Shown here piece by piece: positions 9,764-19,362 of a DNA stretch of 48,984 bases. Position numbers and translations under genes: made by a program. The DNA is from Roseicyclus sp. (GTDB taxonomy: Bacteria; Pseudomonadota; Alphaproteobacteria; Rhodobacterales; Rhodobacteraceae), in assembly GCA_016763475.1 (NCBI GenBank), contig JAESTV010000295.1:1-48984 (forward strand), written 5' to 3'. Positions within the stretch are counted from its first letter, which is position 1. Each line of letters begins with the position of its first letter. Under the pieces are notes generated by a model. The model searched no databases. It was not told the origin of the DNA and saw nothing but the letters and a program-made list of their open reading frames with translations.

Positions 9764-11961
9764 GCACGTTTGCCGAACCGCCGCGGCCCTCGGCCTGTCC
9801 TGCCTGTGACGTCGCGCCGCTGGCTGAGCAGATTTCCGGCCCGGTGGCGACGCAGGCGCGGCTAATGTTGGCGCTGCCCGATATCCATTGTGCCGGCTGT
9901 ATTTCGGGTGTGGAAAGGGCGCTGCAGGCGCTGCCGGGTGTCCACGATGCGCACGTGAACTTAACCCTGCGCCGGGTTGCCGTTGAGGCGGATCTGGAGA
10001 TTGAGGCAGAGGCGCTTTGTGACGTGCTGACCCGCGCCGGGTATGAGGCGCATGAGCTTGATCCCGGTGTCCTTGCGGCTACGGAAACCGACGCCCGTGG
10101 CCGTGCGCTTCTGATGCGGTTGGCGGTGGCCGTCTTCGCCATGATGAACGTGATGCTTTTGTCTGTGGCCGTCTGGTCCGGAGCCGAAGGCGCCACCCGC
10201 GACATGATGCACTGGGTCAGCGCCGCAATTGCGATCCCGGCTGTGATCTTCACCGGACAGCCGTTCTATACCTCCGCCTATGCGGCGCTGAAGGGGGGGC
10301 GGCTGAACATGGACGTGCCGATCACGTTGGCGATAGCGCTGGCCGTGGGCACGTCGCTTTATGAGACGATGTTGTCGGGTGAGCACGCCTATTTTGATGC
10401 GGCCATTGCGTTGTGTACCTTCCTGCTGGCTGGCCGTTACCTGGATCACCGCACCCGCGCCAATGCACGCTCTGCCGCGCAAGAACTGGCGGCGCTGGAA
10501 GTTCCCCGCGCGCTGCGCCTGACCGGTCAGGGTTCATCCCAAAGGACTGAGACGGTTGCCGCCGCTGACCTGCGCCCCGGCGATCTGGTGCGTGTGCTGC
10601 CCGGTGGGCGTATCCCCGTTGATGGGCAGGTGACCTCGGGGCATACCGAACTCGACCGGTCCCTGATGACAGGTGAGAGCCTGCCCGCCGCCGCCGCACC
10701 CGGCGACGCGGTCCACGCAGGGGAGACAAACCTGACCGGCCCGATCACCATCGAAGTGCAGGCCGCAGGCCGTGACACGGAACTGGCCCGTATCGCGGAT
10801 CTGGTTGCCGTGGCTGAGGCCGGGCGCAACAATTACACGTCTATTGCAGATGCTGCCGCGCGGCTTTACGCGCCGGGTGTACACATAATCGCGGCACTTG
10901 CCGCCATTGGCTGGTTCCTTGCCACGATGGACCTCCGCGTGGCGCTGAATATTGCCGCTGCTGTCCTGATCATCACATGCCCCTGCGCCCTTGGCCTTGC
11001 TGTTCCAGCGGTCACTACGGCAGCGTCCGCACGCCTGTTCCGCAAGGGTGTCCTGATCAAAAGCGGCACCGCGTTGGAGCGGTTGGCTGAGGTCGATACC
11101 GTGGTGTTCGACAAAACCGGCACGCTGACTGACGGCGCGCCAGAGCCTTTGGGCCTCGATCAGTTAGACCCGCAAACCAGTCGCGTTGCTTTGGCAATTT
11201 CTCAGGGGTCAGCCCATCCCCTTGCGCAGGCCCTCGCAAATGAGTTGAGCGCGCAGGGGGTTAAACCTGCGCTGGTAGACGGGATTGTCGAGATCCCCGG
11301 CTTTGGTGTGGAAGGTTATTGGCAGGGGAAACTTGTCCGCCTTGGCCGCGCCGGATGGGTCGGCGGGTGTCACGCGGTTGGGGAAACCGCAACCTATTTG
11401 CGCATCGCAGAAGCCCCTGCACAGGTGATCACCTTCATGGATACATTGCGCGAGGGCGCGGCAGAGTTGGTTGTCGGCTTGCAAGCGCAAGGCAAACGCG
11501 TGGTTCTGTTGTCAGGTGACGTGGAACCCGCCGTGGCGCATTTCGCAGAACGTATCGGTATATCCGAAGTCATCGCCGAAGCGCGCCCCGAAGCCAAGGC
11601 AATGGCTGTGGCGGACCTGGCTGAGGGCGGCGCAAAAGTCCTGATGGTGGGTGACGGGTTAAACGACACGGCGGCGCTGACAGCGGCCCATGTCTCGATC
11701 TCTCCGGCGTCCGCACTAGAGGCGGCGCGGGCGGCGTCTGATATGGTGTTGACGGGACGCAGCCTAACGTCGATCCTTGATGCCATGGCCACATCCGTCG
11801 CGGCGCGCCGCCGCATCAAGGAGAATTTCACCATCGCCACCGTTTATAACCTCCTCGCCGTGCCATTGGCCGTTGCGGGCTTATGCTCGCCGCTGATCGC
11901 GGCGCTGGCGATGTCGACCTCGTCGCTCACCGTCTCGCTTAACGCTCTGCGGTTGCGCTGA
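9760..11961 (+). CDS. ccoI: Copper-translocating P-type ATPase CcoI (FixI)
   Basis: HMA motif HCAGC, CPC membrane motif, DKTGT phosphorylation site, GDGLNDTAAL. Confidence 0.93.
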   Translation: MSTFAEPPRPSACPACDVAPLAEQISGPVATQARLMLALPDIHCAGCISGVERALQALPGVHDAHVNLTLRRVAVEADLEIEAEALCDVLTRAGYEAHELDPGVLAATETDARGRALLMRLAVAVFAMMNVMLLSVAVWSGAEGATRDMMHWVSAAIAIPAVIFTGQPFYTSAYAALKGGRLNMDVPITLAIALAVGTSLYETMLSGEHAYFDAAIALCTFLLAGRYLDHRTRANARSAAQELAALEVPRALRLTGQGSSQRTETVAAADLRPGDLVRVLPGGRIPVDGQVTSGHTELDRSLMTGESLPAAAAPGDAVHAGETNLTGPITIEVQAAGRDTELARIADLVAVAEAGRNNYTSIADAAARLYAPGVHIIAALAAIGWFLATMDLRVALNIAAAVLIITCPCALGLAVPAVTTAASARLFRKGVLIKSGTALERLAEVDTVVFDKTGTLTDGAPEPLGLDQLDPQTSRVALAISQGSAHPLAQALANELSAQGVKPALVDGIVEIPGFGVEGYWQGKLVRLGRAGWVGGCHAVGETATYLRIAEAPAQVITFMDTLREGAAELVVGLQAQGKRVVLLSGDVEPAVAHFAERIGISEVIAEARPEAKAMAVADLAEGGAKVLMVGDGLNDTAALTAAHVSISPASALEAARAASDMVLTGRSLTSILDAMATSVAARRRIKENFTIATVYNLLAVPLAVAGLCSPLIAALAMSTSSLTVSLNALRLR

Positions 11962-12116
11962 TGGAAGTTCTGGGGATCCTGATTCCGGTTAGCCTGTTCC
12001 TTGGCGCTGGAGGACTTGTGGCGTTCTGGTGGCTGTTGCGCAAAGGGCAGTTTGATGACCCGGAAGGGGATGCCCACCGCATTCTGCGCGACGATTACGA
12101 CGACAAACCTAAATGA
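11961..12116 (+). CDS. ccoS: cbb3-type cytochrome oxidase assembly protein CcoS (51 aa; below the size cutoff of the supplied ORF track)
   Basis: MEVLGILIPVSLFLGAGGLVAFWWLLRKGQFDDPEGDAHRILRDDYDDKPK; start overlaps the ccoI stop. Confidence 0.88.
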   Translation: MEVLGILIPVSLFLGAGGLVAFWWLLRKGQFDDPEGDAHRILRDDYDDKPK

Positions 12117-12143
12117 AAACGGCGGCCCGATGGACCGCCGTTT
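12117..12143. terminator. Bidirectional terminator between convergent ccoS and the dacC-like gene
   Basis: Perfect 9-bp stem AAACGGCGG / CCGCCGTTT, 9-nt loop, A/T tracts on both sides. Confidence 0.75.
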
Positions 12144-12166
12144 CCAGTTACTGGCTGTGGATGCTG

Positions 12167-13582
12167 CTACGGACCAAACGCCTCACAGGGCACGTTGCGG
12201 GCGCCTAGACGGGCGCAGGCGCGGGCGGCCTGATCTTCGGTCATTCCCGCAAAACGTGCATCATATCCTCGATTGACTGAAACCACCCGCCTGAGCGCGG
12301 TGTCGAATGTCCCAAGTTCGGCCAATGCGGTGCGCAGCAACAACCGCTCTGCTGCGTGGTGTGAGACCTGAGGGCCAAGGGAGACTCCGAAAAGCCGTGA
12401 TCCGGTGGAAGACGCCCGTGTGACAATCTCAGGCTCCGGCGCCGGGCGTGGTGGTATTGGTTCCGGTTCCAGCAATGCCTGGGGTTCGGGGGCTGGCGCA
12501 GGCCCGTCGGCGGCGGTTTCCAGAGCGCCAAGGGCGGCTTCTACGGCGGCGGCAACCTCTGGGTCTTCGGCAATGGCCGGTGTTGTCAGCGCTTCACCTA
12601 CGGCCTCGTTGATCGCGGCCAGAACATCCGCATTCACGCCGCCACTGGGGCGTGGGATCGGCCGCATGGACCGCGTGACCGCCCGTTGTCCGGGCGGAGC
12701 GCCTCCGGAGCCTGCGGGTTGCTCATCGTCAGTATAAGTAGGCAAAGGTGGGGTTCGCAGCGCCACCGAACTTGGCGCGCGTTCAAACCCCATATCAAGC
12801 AATTCTATAACACGCTGGTTTCGTGAAGCCGAACTTCTGCCCCCAAACACCGTGGCAATTATCCGCTCTTCGCCGCGTTGCGCGGATGCAACAAGGTTGA
12901 AGCCTGCCGCGCGGGTGTAGCCGGTCTTGATGCCGTCCGCTCCGCGATAGGTGGTCAGGACCACACGGTTGGTATTGCGCACTGTTGCGATGCCCGCGTC
13001 CGCCGTGACGCGGGAAAAGATGTTGTAGTACTGTGGGTAATCGTAGATCAGCCGACGCCCAAGCATTGTCATGTCACGCGCCGTGCTCAGGTGCCCATCT
13101 TCCGTCAGCCCATGGGCGTTGCGGAAGGTTGTGCGGGTCATGCCAAGGGCGCGCGCAGTGCGGGTCATTCGACGTGCGAACGCGGCCTCGGACCCCGAGA
13201 TAGCTTCCCCAATTGCGGTAGCGGCGTCGTTGCCCGAGCGGACGGCGGCGGCCCGAATCAGGTAGCGCAAACGGATCGTGCTGCCCGCTCTGAGGCCAAG
13301 CCGCGACGGCGGCTCGTTTGCTGCATTGGCGGAAATCGTAACCTCGGTATCAAGCGTGATTTCCCCCAGTCGGATGGCCTCAAACGCGATGTAGAGGGTC
13401 ATCATTTTGGTGAGGGACGCTGGATGCAGGCGGGTGTCGGCGTTGCGCGCATGTAAGACCTCGCCGTTGCGGGCGTCCATCACCATGGCTGCATAAGGGG
13501 CGGCCTGAACAGGACCTGGCATCACGGCGCCAAACACCATGAAAACGCCCACAAGGGCGGCATAAAAAATCCGTACGAACAT
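12167..13582 (-). CDS. D-alanyl-D-alanine carboxypeptidase (PBP5/6, peptidase S11) with SPOR-like C-terminus
   Basis: SxxK in PASLTKMM, SGN in VRSGNDAA, KTG in GIKTGYT; signal peptide; C-terminal GMTEDQAARACARLGARNVPCEAF. Confidence 0.88.
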   Translation of the reverse strand: MFVRIFYAALVGVFMVFGAVMPGPVQAAPYAAMVMDARNGEVLHARNADTRLHPASLTKMMTLYIAFEAIRLGEITLDTEVTISANAANEPPSRLGLRAGSTIRLRYLIRAAAVRSGNDAATAIGEAISGSEAAFARRMTRTARALGMTRTTFRNAHGLTEDGHLSTARDMTMLGRRLIYDYPQYYNIFSRVTADAGIATVRNTNRVVLTTYRGADGIKTGYTRAAGFNLVASAQRGEERIIATVFGGRSSASRNQRVIELLDMGFERAPSSVALRTPPLPTYTDDEQPAGSGGAPPGQRAVTRSMRPIPRPSGGVNADVLAAINEAVGEALTTPAIAEDPEVAAAVEAALGALETAADGPAPAPEPQALLEPEPIPPRPAPEPEIVTRASSTGSRLFGVSLGPQVSHHAAERLLLRTALAELGTFDTALRRVVSVNRGYDARFAGMTEDQAARACARLGARNVPCEAFGP

Positions 13583-13824
13583 GAGTTGCTCTATCTGCCT
13601 CAGGTGCCGTCTGTTGCGGCTGTTACGGTGATGCTAGGCGAAAGTTCTCCCAAAATCCATGCCCTCGGGGCAAAATTCCCAATAGCTGCAAGGAATTGGC
13701 AGATGTGGTCCCCTAGGCAACAGAAGGGTCAATATGTGCGCCGCGTTTGGCAGCCGCACACGTGGCGAAGGTGTGCAGCGTCTGCTAGAAGTTGGCAAAG
13801 TGTTGCAAAAGGATCGCCCTGCCG

Positions 13825-14703
13825 ATGAAAGACCCGATCAACGATCACAAGGTCCGTGCCTCTACCTGGTTTCGCAGCCTGCGTGACGACATCATCGCGG
13901 CGTTTGAAACTGTGGAGGTGACGCAAGGCGGCGACGCGCCAGCGGGCCGGTTTGAGGTGTCAGAGACGAAACGCACATCGGAAGATGAATCCGACGCGGG
14001 TGGTGGGTTGATGAGTGTCATGCGCGGTGGCCGGGTGTTTGAGAAGGTCGGCGTCAACGTCTCAACCGTATATGGCACCTTGGGAGAACGCGCGCAGAAA
14101 GCCATGGCCGCGCGGGGAGTGCCCGGAATGGCGGAAGATCCACGCTTCTGGGCGTCTGGCATCAGCCTGGTGGCGCACATGCAAAACCCACGTGTGCCGG
14201 CGGTCCACATGAATACACGTATGTTCTGGACCCCCGGCGCGTGGTGGTTTGGCGGCGGGGCGGATTTGAACCCGGCAATTGAGTACGACGAAGACACGGT
14301 GTTTTTTCACAATGCCCTGAAGGAGTATTGCGACAAACATGACGCCGGCTATTACCCGCGCTTCAAATCCTGGGCGGATGAGTATTTCTACATCCCCCAC
14401 CGCAATCGCGCGCGGGGTGTGGGCGGCATTTTCTATGATGATCTGAACACCGGCGATTGGGAGGCAGATTTTGCCTTCACCCAGGACGTCGGCCGCGCCT
14501 TCCTGCCCGCGTTCCTCGGGTGCGTGGAAAAGCGCCGTCACGAAGGTTTCACGGAGGCCGACCGCGAAGCGCAACTGGTCCATCGCGGGCTTTATGCAGA
14601 GTACAACCTTGTCTATGATCGCGGCACCAAATTTGGGCTGGAAACTGGCCACGATGCGAATGCTGTTCTGATGTCTTTGCCGCCAATTGCAAAGTGGACC
14701 TGA
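13825..14703 (+). CDS. hemF: Oxygen-dependent coproporphyrinogen III oxidase
   Basis: MFWTPGAWWFGGGADLNP, RGVGGIFYDDL, YNLVYDRGTKFGL. Confidence 0.95.
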   Translation: MKDPINDHKVRASTWFRSLRDDIIAAFETVEVTQGGDAPAGRFEVSETKRTSEDESDAGGGLMSVMRGGRVFEKVGVNVSTVYGTLGERAQKAMAARGVPGMAEDPRFWASGISLVAHMQNPRVPAVHMNTRMFWTPGAWWFGGGADLNPAIEYDEDTVFFHNALKEYCDKHDAGYYPRFKSWADEYFYIPHRNRARGVGGIFYDDLNTGDWEADFAFTQDVGRAFLPAFLGCVEKRRHEGFTEADREAQLVHRGLYAEYNLVYDRGTKFGLETGHDANAVLMSLPPIAKWT

Positions 14704-14728
14704 TTGTAATCAGCGTGGTCCAGTGCCA

Positions 14729-15814
14729 ATGACCGTTATGGAGTTACGTCCTGACCCTGCTGGCCCTGCCGACCCTGCCGCGCTTGACGTGCTGGTGCCG
14801 AACTTCAAGCGGCGTCTCAGCGGCGTGACCGCAACAATTGTGCGCCTGGTGCCATTACAGGCGCAGCAGATGGCGCTTGCCGCCGTTGCGCCGGACCTGC
14901 CCGACACGCTGCCGCAAATCCGTCCGATGCAATTGGTCACCATGCCCCGGCGCGGCCCGTCCGGCGCCCGTGTCTGGCACGCAAGGCGCAATACCGAGAT
15001 GTTGGCGGGTCTTGCCCTCAAACATCTGCTGCGCAAGCGCTTGAAGATGGTCTTCACCTCGGCGTCACAGCGCAAACACACCGGGTATACCAAGTGGCTG
15101 ATCAGCCAGATGGATCATCTGATTGCCACGTCACAAAAGACGGCAGGTTATCTGGAGCGCCCTGCAGACGTGATCCTGCACGGCATTGACGTGTCGCAAT
15201 TCACTCCCCCGACGGATCGCGCTGCCTTACGCGCCAAACTGAACCTGCCCGACGCCACGCTGATCGGGTGTTATGGCCGTATCCGTGCCCAGAAGGGCAC
15301 AGGTGACTTCGTTGATGCGATGATCGAAGTCCTGCGTGACAGGCCCAATGTCCACGGCCTGATCATGGGCCGTGCGACCGAGAAATACCTGGACTACGAG
15401 AAAGCCCTGCGGGCGCAGATTTCTGAGGCGGGGCTTACGGACCGCCTGCACATGTTGCCCGAAGTTCCAGTGCATGAGATGGCCGATTGGTATCGCGTTC
15501 TCGACCTGTTTGTTGCCCCGCAACGGTGGGAGGGCTTTGGCCTGACGCCCCTGGAGGCGATGGCCTGTGGTGTGCCTACACTCGCCACAACCGTCGGCGC
15601 TTTCCCCGAGTTGATTACCAAGCGGACCGGCTCTTTGATCCCACCAAACGACACGCCTGCGATGGCCGAGGCCATTGCCCTCTACGCCGACGATACATCC
15701 CTGCGCCAAACCCAAGGCAAAGCCGCCCGCGCCCATATTGAGCAAACCTTCAGGATTGAGCGTGAGGCTGAGGCGATCATGGCCATCTATCGGCGTTTGC
15801 TTGCACAGGTATGA
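14729..15814 (+). CDS. Glycosyltransferase family 4 (LpcC-like LPS-core mannosyltransferase type)
   Basis: HGIDVSQFTPP, GCYGRIRAQKGTGDFVDAM, PQRWEGFGLTPLEAMACGVPTLAT. Confidence 0.8.
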   Translation: MTVMELRPDPAGPADPAALDVLVPNFKRRLSGVTATIVRLVPLQAQQMALAAVAPDLPDTLPQIRPMQLVTMPRRGPSGARVWHARRNTEMLAGLALKHLLRKRLKMVFTSASQRKHTGYTKWLISQMDHLIATSQKTAGYLERPADVILHGIDVSQFTPPTDRAALRAKLNLPDATLIGCYGRIRAQKGTGDFVDAMIEVLRDRPNVHGLIMGRATEKYLDYEKALRAQISEAGLTDRLHMLPEVPVHEMADWYRVLDLFVAPQRWEGFGLTPLEAMACGVPTLATTVGAFPELITKRTGSLIPPNDTPAMAEAIALYADDTSLRQTQGKAARAHIEQTFRIEREAEAIMAIYRRLLAQV

Positions 15815-15890
15815 TGGAATATGCGACACGATCCACCATCACCCCAGATCCGACGCCCTGCACCTAATTTCACCCAATGGAGTCCATAAC

Positions 15891-16703
15891 ATGTCGCTAT
15901 CCCTGAAACGGGCCGAACGGCGGATTGTTAATGGCCTCTCGTTGGGGAGCTACTGCAAGGTCGTAAACGCAGCCAACAGTTTGCGCGGGCGCGAACAACG
16001 GCTTGAGGTGTTCCGGGGGGAAGACCTTTACAAGGTCACCCACGGGGACGAGAGTATTGTGATCTGTCGGCGCTCACGCCACCGGCGCTACAAAAATGGC
16101 GTTGGTCTTCGCGCGACCCGGCTGGCCGAGGACTATGGCGTTGCCACAATCGAGAATACTCAAGGCGGTGTATTCATAGATTGCGGCGCAAATGTCGGGG
16201 AATTGGGCATTTGGGCGGTCCGAAACGGGTTGCAGTATCACGCGTTTGAGCCTGAGGTTCTTGAGGCCGATTGCATCGACATAAACGTCTTCGACGGTGC
16301 GCCGAAAACCCAACGTAAGGCGCTGTGGAATAAGGCCGAAACGCTGACCTTCTACTCGGCTCCTGACACTGCAGATAGTTCCGCTTTCAAGATCAAGAAT
16401 GCTGTTTCCAGTCGTCAGATCGAGGCAATCCGCCTTGATGATGCGGGCATAGAATTGTCCAAGACAGGGCCGAATATCCTGAAGCTGGAGGCCGAAGGGG
16501 CTGAGCCCGAAATCCTTGACGGCGCAACCGCGACACTGCCCAAGCTCCACTACATTGCCGTAGATTGCGGGTACGAGCGGGGGGTGGAGCAGCGACACAC
16601 ATTTATTGATGTTTGTGACCGGTTGCTTCCGCTGGGATTTCGGCCCGTTCAAGCCGAATTGCACCGGATAACGATCCTTTTCAAGAATACCGAGCTAACC
16701 TAA
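15891..16703 (+). CDS. FkbM family methyltransferase
   Basis: GGVFIDCGANVGELGIWAVRNGLQYHAFEPE, ILKLEAEGAEPEILDGA. Confidence 0.8.
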   Translation: MSLSLKRAERRIVNGLSLGSYCKVVNAANSLRGREQRLEVFRGEDLYKVTHGDESIVICRRSRHRRYKNGVGLRATRLAEDYGVATIENTQGGVFIDCGANVGELGIWAVRNGLQYHAFEPEVLEADCIDINVFDGAPKTQRKALWNKAETLTFYSAPDTADSSAFKIKNAVSSRQIEAIRLDDAGIELSKTGPNILKLEAEGAEPEILDGATATLPKLHYIAVDCGYERGVEQRHTFIDVCDRLLPLGFRPVQAELHRITILFKNTELT

Positions 16704-16704
16704 C

Positions 16705-17454
16705 GTGTGGCCCTCATACGTCATCAACCTCGCGGCGAATACGGTTCGGATGGGAAATGCCAGCGCTCAGCTTGAGTCACAAGGGATACCGTTTCAACGC
16801 ATCGACGCGGTAAATGGCTGGGCGCTGTCGCAAGCGGAGATCAACCGCGTCTACGACGTATCTGCCAATTCATCACGGGCGCGTCATGATCTGGTTCCCG
16901 CAGAAATTGGCTGTTACCTCAGCCATATTGAGGCATGGCGCACGATTGCGGACGGGGACGCGCCGGGCGGGTTCATTTTTGAGGACGACTTTGAGGGTGA
17001 CGAAACCCTCGCCTCTGTTCTGGTCGCCCTGTGCCAGGACAACGGCAGCGATTGGGACATGGTGAAGCTGTTCACCTTCGATCCGACCGCGAAAACTGTG
17101 GCCGAGCGTGACTTGACCCCCGGTTTGCGCCTTGTGGTGCCTTTCCGTGTCCCGACGTGCCTGATTGGCTATGGCCTGACCCGTGCCGCTGCGCGCCAAC
17201 TTGTGGATCGCTCGGTTCCTTTCTTTCGTCCGGTTGATGAGGATCAGAAGTATTTCTGGGAAACCGGTTTGCGCGTTGCGCTGATCCTCCCTGCACCGAT
17301 CAAAGTCGGGGATCAGCAAACGGTCACGGGCACAATCGGCACGGCGCGGCGGGAGGCGGCGAAGGGTGGTTTCGGTCGGCTTTGGCGAGGGTTTCGCACG
17401 CAGTTGGCCTATCAGCTTGCCCTGCGCTGGCACCGATTCAGGGGTGTGAAATGA
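16705..17454 (+). CDS. Glycosyltransferase family 25 (LPS biosynthesis type), GTG start
   Basis: YVINLAANTVRMGNASAQLESQGIPFQRIDAVNG; AEIGCYLSHIEAWRTI; FIFEDDFEG. Confidence 0.8.
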   Translation: MWPSYVINLAANTVRMGNASAQLESQGIPFQRIDAVNGWALSQAEINRVYDVSANSSRARHDLVPAEIGCYLSHIEAWRTIADGDAPGGFIFEDDFEGDETLASVLVALCQDNGSDWDMVKLFTFDPTAKTVAERDLTPGLRLVVPFRVPTCLIGYGLTRAAARQLVDRSVPFFRPVDEDQKYFWETGLRVALILPAPIKVGDQQTVTGTIGTARREAAKGGFGRLWRGFRTQLAYQLALRWHRFRGVK

Positions 17455-18518
17455 CCGCCACCCATATGAGGGCTCCGCACACGAAGGCCCTGCGCGTGCT
17501 TCACATCCACTTCGGCAAGGAAGGTGGGGCGGAGCGGTTCTGTGTGAACCTCGCCAAGGCACTTGGCCGCCGCGGAGTTGAACAGCACTTTGTCATTCGC
17601 CCTAACCGCAGTTGGGAGGGTGAGATCGCGCCCCTCGGCCCGATCATCCGTAACAATTACCGATATCTGTCCCTTAGCCGGTACTGGCTGGAATGGAAGT
17701 TGCGCCATATTTGCCGCACCTGGCAGCCGGACGCCATTCTGGCATGGATGCCGCGCGCGGCGCGGGCGATCCCCGATTGGCCGGACGCTGTGAAAATGAC
17801 GCGGCTGGGCGACTTCCCACAAAAGCTCGACCACTTTAGCCGCTGCGATGCGCTGGTTGGAAATACGCCTGATATCATCAGCCATTGTCAGGGGCTGGGT
17901 TGGAGCAAGCCAGGCCTTGTGATCAGCAACTTTGCGCGGCCGGTGACACCTGTTGCGGTTGATCGCGCGGCCCATGACACACCTGATGACGCCTTCCTGA
18001 TTGCTGCTGCGGGGCGGTTTGTGAACCGCAAGGGCCTTGATCTCGCCATCCGCGCCACGGCCCGGATCGAGGGCGCATATCTGTGGCTGATCGGCGACGG
18101 CAAGGAACGTGCGGCGCTGGAAGCGCTGTCCCGTGAACAGGGAATTGCGGACCGGACCCGGTTTATTGGCTGGGTGGATGAACCTGTCCACCACCTCGCC
18201 GCCGCTGATGCCGTCGCGTTCCCGTCCCGCCACGAGCCGCTTGGCAACGTCATCCTTGATGCGTGGCAGGCCGGTGTGCCAGTCGTGAGCACGCGGGCCG
18301 AGGGGCCAAGTTGGTTTTTCCGCGACCAGACAGACGGGATCATGGTTGATATCGACGATCTCGATGGCCTGACATCTGGGCTGCAAACGTTGAAGGACAA
18401 CCCAGACCTGCGCGCGCGTTACGCCGCAGCGGGGCCAGCACGTCTGCAAGGGATGTTCAGCGAGGACGCGGTGGTTGATGCCTACCTCGCAGCGTTTCGG
18501 GGCGAGTTGGGCACGTGA
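17451..18518 (+). CDS. Glycosyltransferase family 4
   Basis: HIHFGKEGGAERFCVNLAKAL; PSRHEPLGNVILDAWQAGVPVVSTRAEG. Confidence 0.82.
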   Translation: MTATHMRAPHTKALRVLHIHFGKEGGAERFCVNLAKALGRRGVEQHFVIRPNRSWEGEIAPLGPIIRNNYRYLSLSRYWLEWKLRHICRTWQPDAILAWMPRAARAIPDWPDAVKMTRLGDFPQKLDHFSRCDALVGNTPDIISHCQGLGWSKPGLVISNFARPVTPVAVDRAAHDTPDDAFLIAAAGRFVNRKGLDLAIRATARIEGAYLWLIGDGKERAALEALSREQGIADRTRFIGWVDEPVHHLAAADAVAFPSRHEPLGNVILDAWQAGVPVVSTRAEGPSWFFRDQTDGIMVDIDDLDGLTSGLQTLKDNPDLRARYAAAGPARLQGMFSEDAVVDAYLAAFRGELGT

Positions 18519-19273
18519 AAGCGCTGGTCATCAACCTTGCGTCCGAGGGCGCGCGCATGGGGTTCATGGCCGGGCAGCTGGACCGTCTTGGCATCACCTT
18601 CGCCCGGTTGGAAGCCACCACTCCGGCGACGTTGTCACCAGACCCACTGGACCCGTACTGGAGCCGCTGGGAACGCCCCCTTCGCAGCACTGAAATGGCG
18701 GCGATGCTCAGCCATCGCGCGGCATGGAAACATGTGGTGGACCAAGGTGCGCCAATGCTGATCCTTGAGGATGACGCCGTTCTGCTGGCCGGCGTACCCG
18801 CCTTATTGTTAACGCTGAAATCTCTGCCTGAGGCGGAACTTGTGAGCCTGGAAACCCGTGGTCGCCGCAAGCTGATCACCCGCATTCCGCACCCAAACGC
18901 GCCGATACACCGGTTGTGGCAGGATCGCACCGGGGCTGCGGCCTACGTCTTGAACCCTTCGGGGGCGCGCAAGTTGCTGAACCGGGTCGCAAAGGCGCCG
19001 GGTCTGGCTGATGGCGTGTTGTGTGCGGCGTATGAGGTGACGGCCTGGCAAGCGGTGCCCGCCTTGGCGTGTCAGCTGGATCGCTGTGACGCTGAAGGGA
19101 TCGCTGCGCCGATTGAGACCAACAGCGCAATTGGACGGGAGGTCAAGCCAAACGATCGGCCTTCTGCGGCACAAAAATTGCGCCGAATACACGCGCAAAT
19201 TCGTATGGGTGTGCGAGATCTGAGCCATCGCAGCGGATCAGATAAGGTGATTGTGTCGCTGGCCAAGGATTAA
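18515..19273 (+). CDS. Glycosyltransferase family 25 (second paralogue)
   Basis: KALVINLASEGARMGFMAGQLDRLGITFARLEA; EMAAMLSHRAAWKHVV; LILEDDAVL. Confidence 0.78.
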   Translation: MKALVINLASEGARMGFMAGQLDRLGITFARLEATTPATLSPDPLDPYWSRWERPLRSTEMAAMLSHRAAWKHVVDQGAPMLILEDDAVLLAGVPALLLTLKSLPEAELVSLETRGRRKLITRIPHPNAPIHRLWQDRTGAAAYVLNPSGARKLLNRVAKAPGLADGVLCAAYEVTAWQAVPALACQLDRCDAEGIAAPIETNSAIGREVKPNDRPSAAQKLRRIHAQIRMGVRDLSHRSGSDKVIVSLAKD

Positions 19274-19362
19274 CTGCGGCCAAGGATTAACTGCGGCCAA
19301 GGATTAACTGCGGCCAAGGATTAACTGCGGCCAAGGATTAACCGCGGCCAAGGATTAACCGC
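19261..19362. repeat. 17-bp tandem repeat, 6 copies (GGCCAAGGATTAAC[T/C]GC), between convergent GT25 and hemE stop codons
   Basis: Units start at 19261, 19278, 19295, 19312, 19329, 19346; copies 1-4 have T and copies 5-6 have C at unit position 15. Confidence 0.97.

Noticed and set aside
17412-18449. 345-aa minus-strand ORF opposite the GT4 gene
   Set aside because: No recognisable motifs; the plus-strand GT4 has clear family motifs and operonic overlaps.
19261-19362. CRISPR array interpretation of the 17-bp repeats
   Set aside because: Direct head-to-tail repeats with no spacers, and no cas genes nearby.
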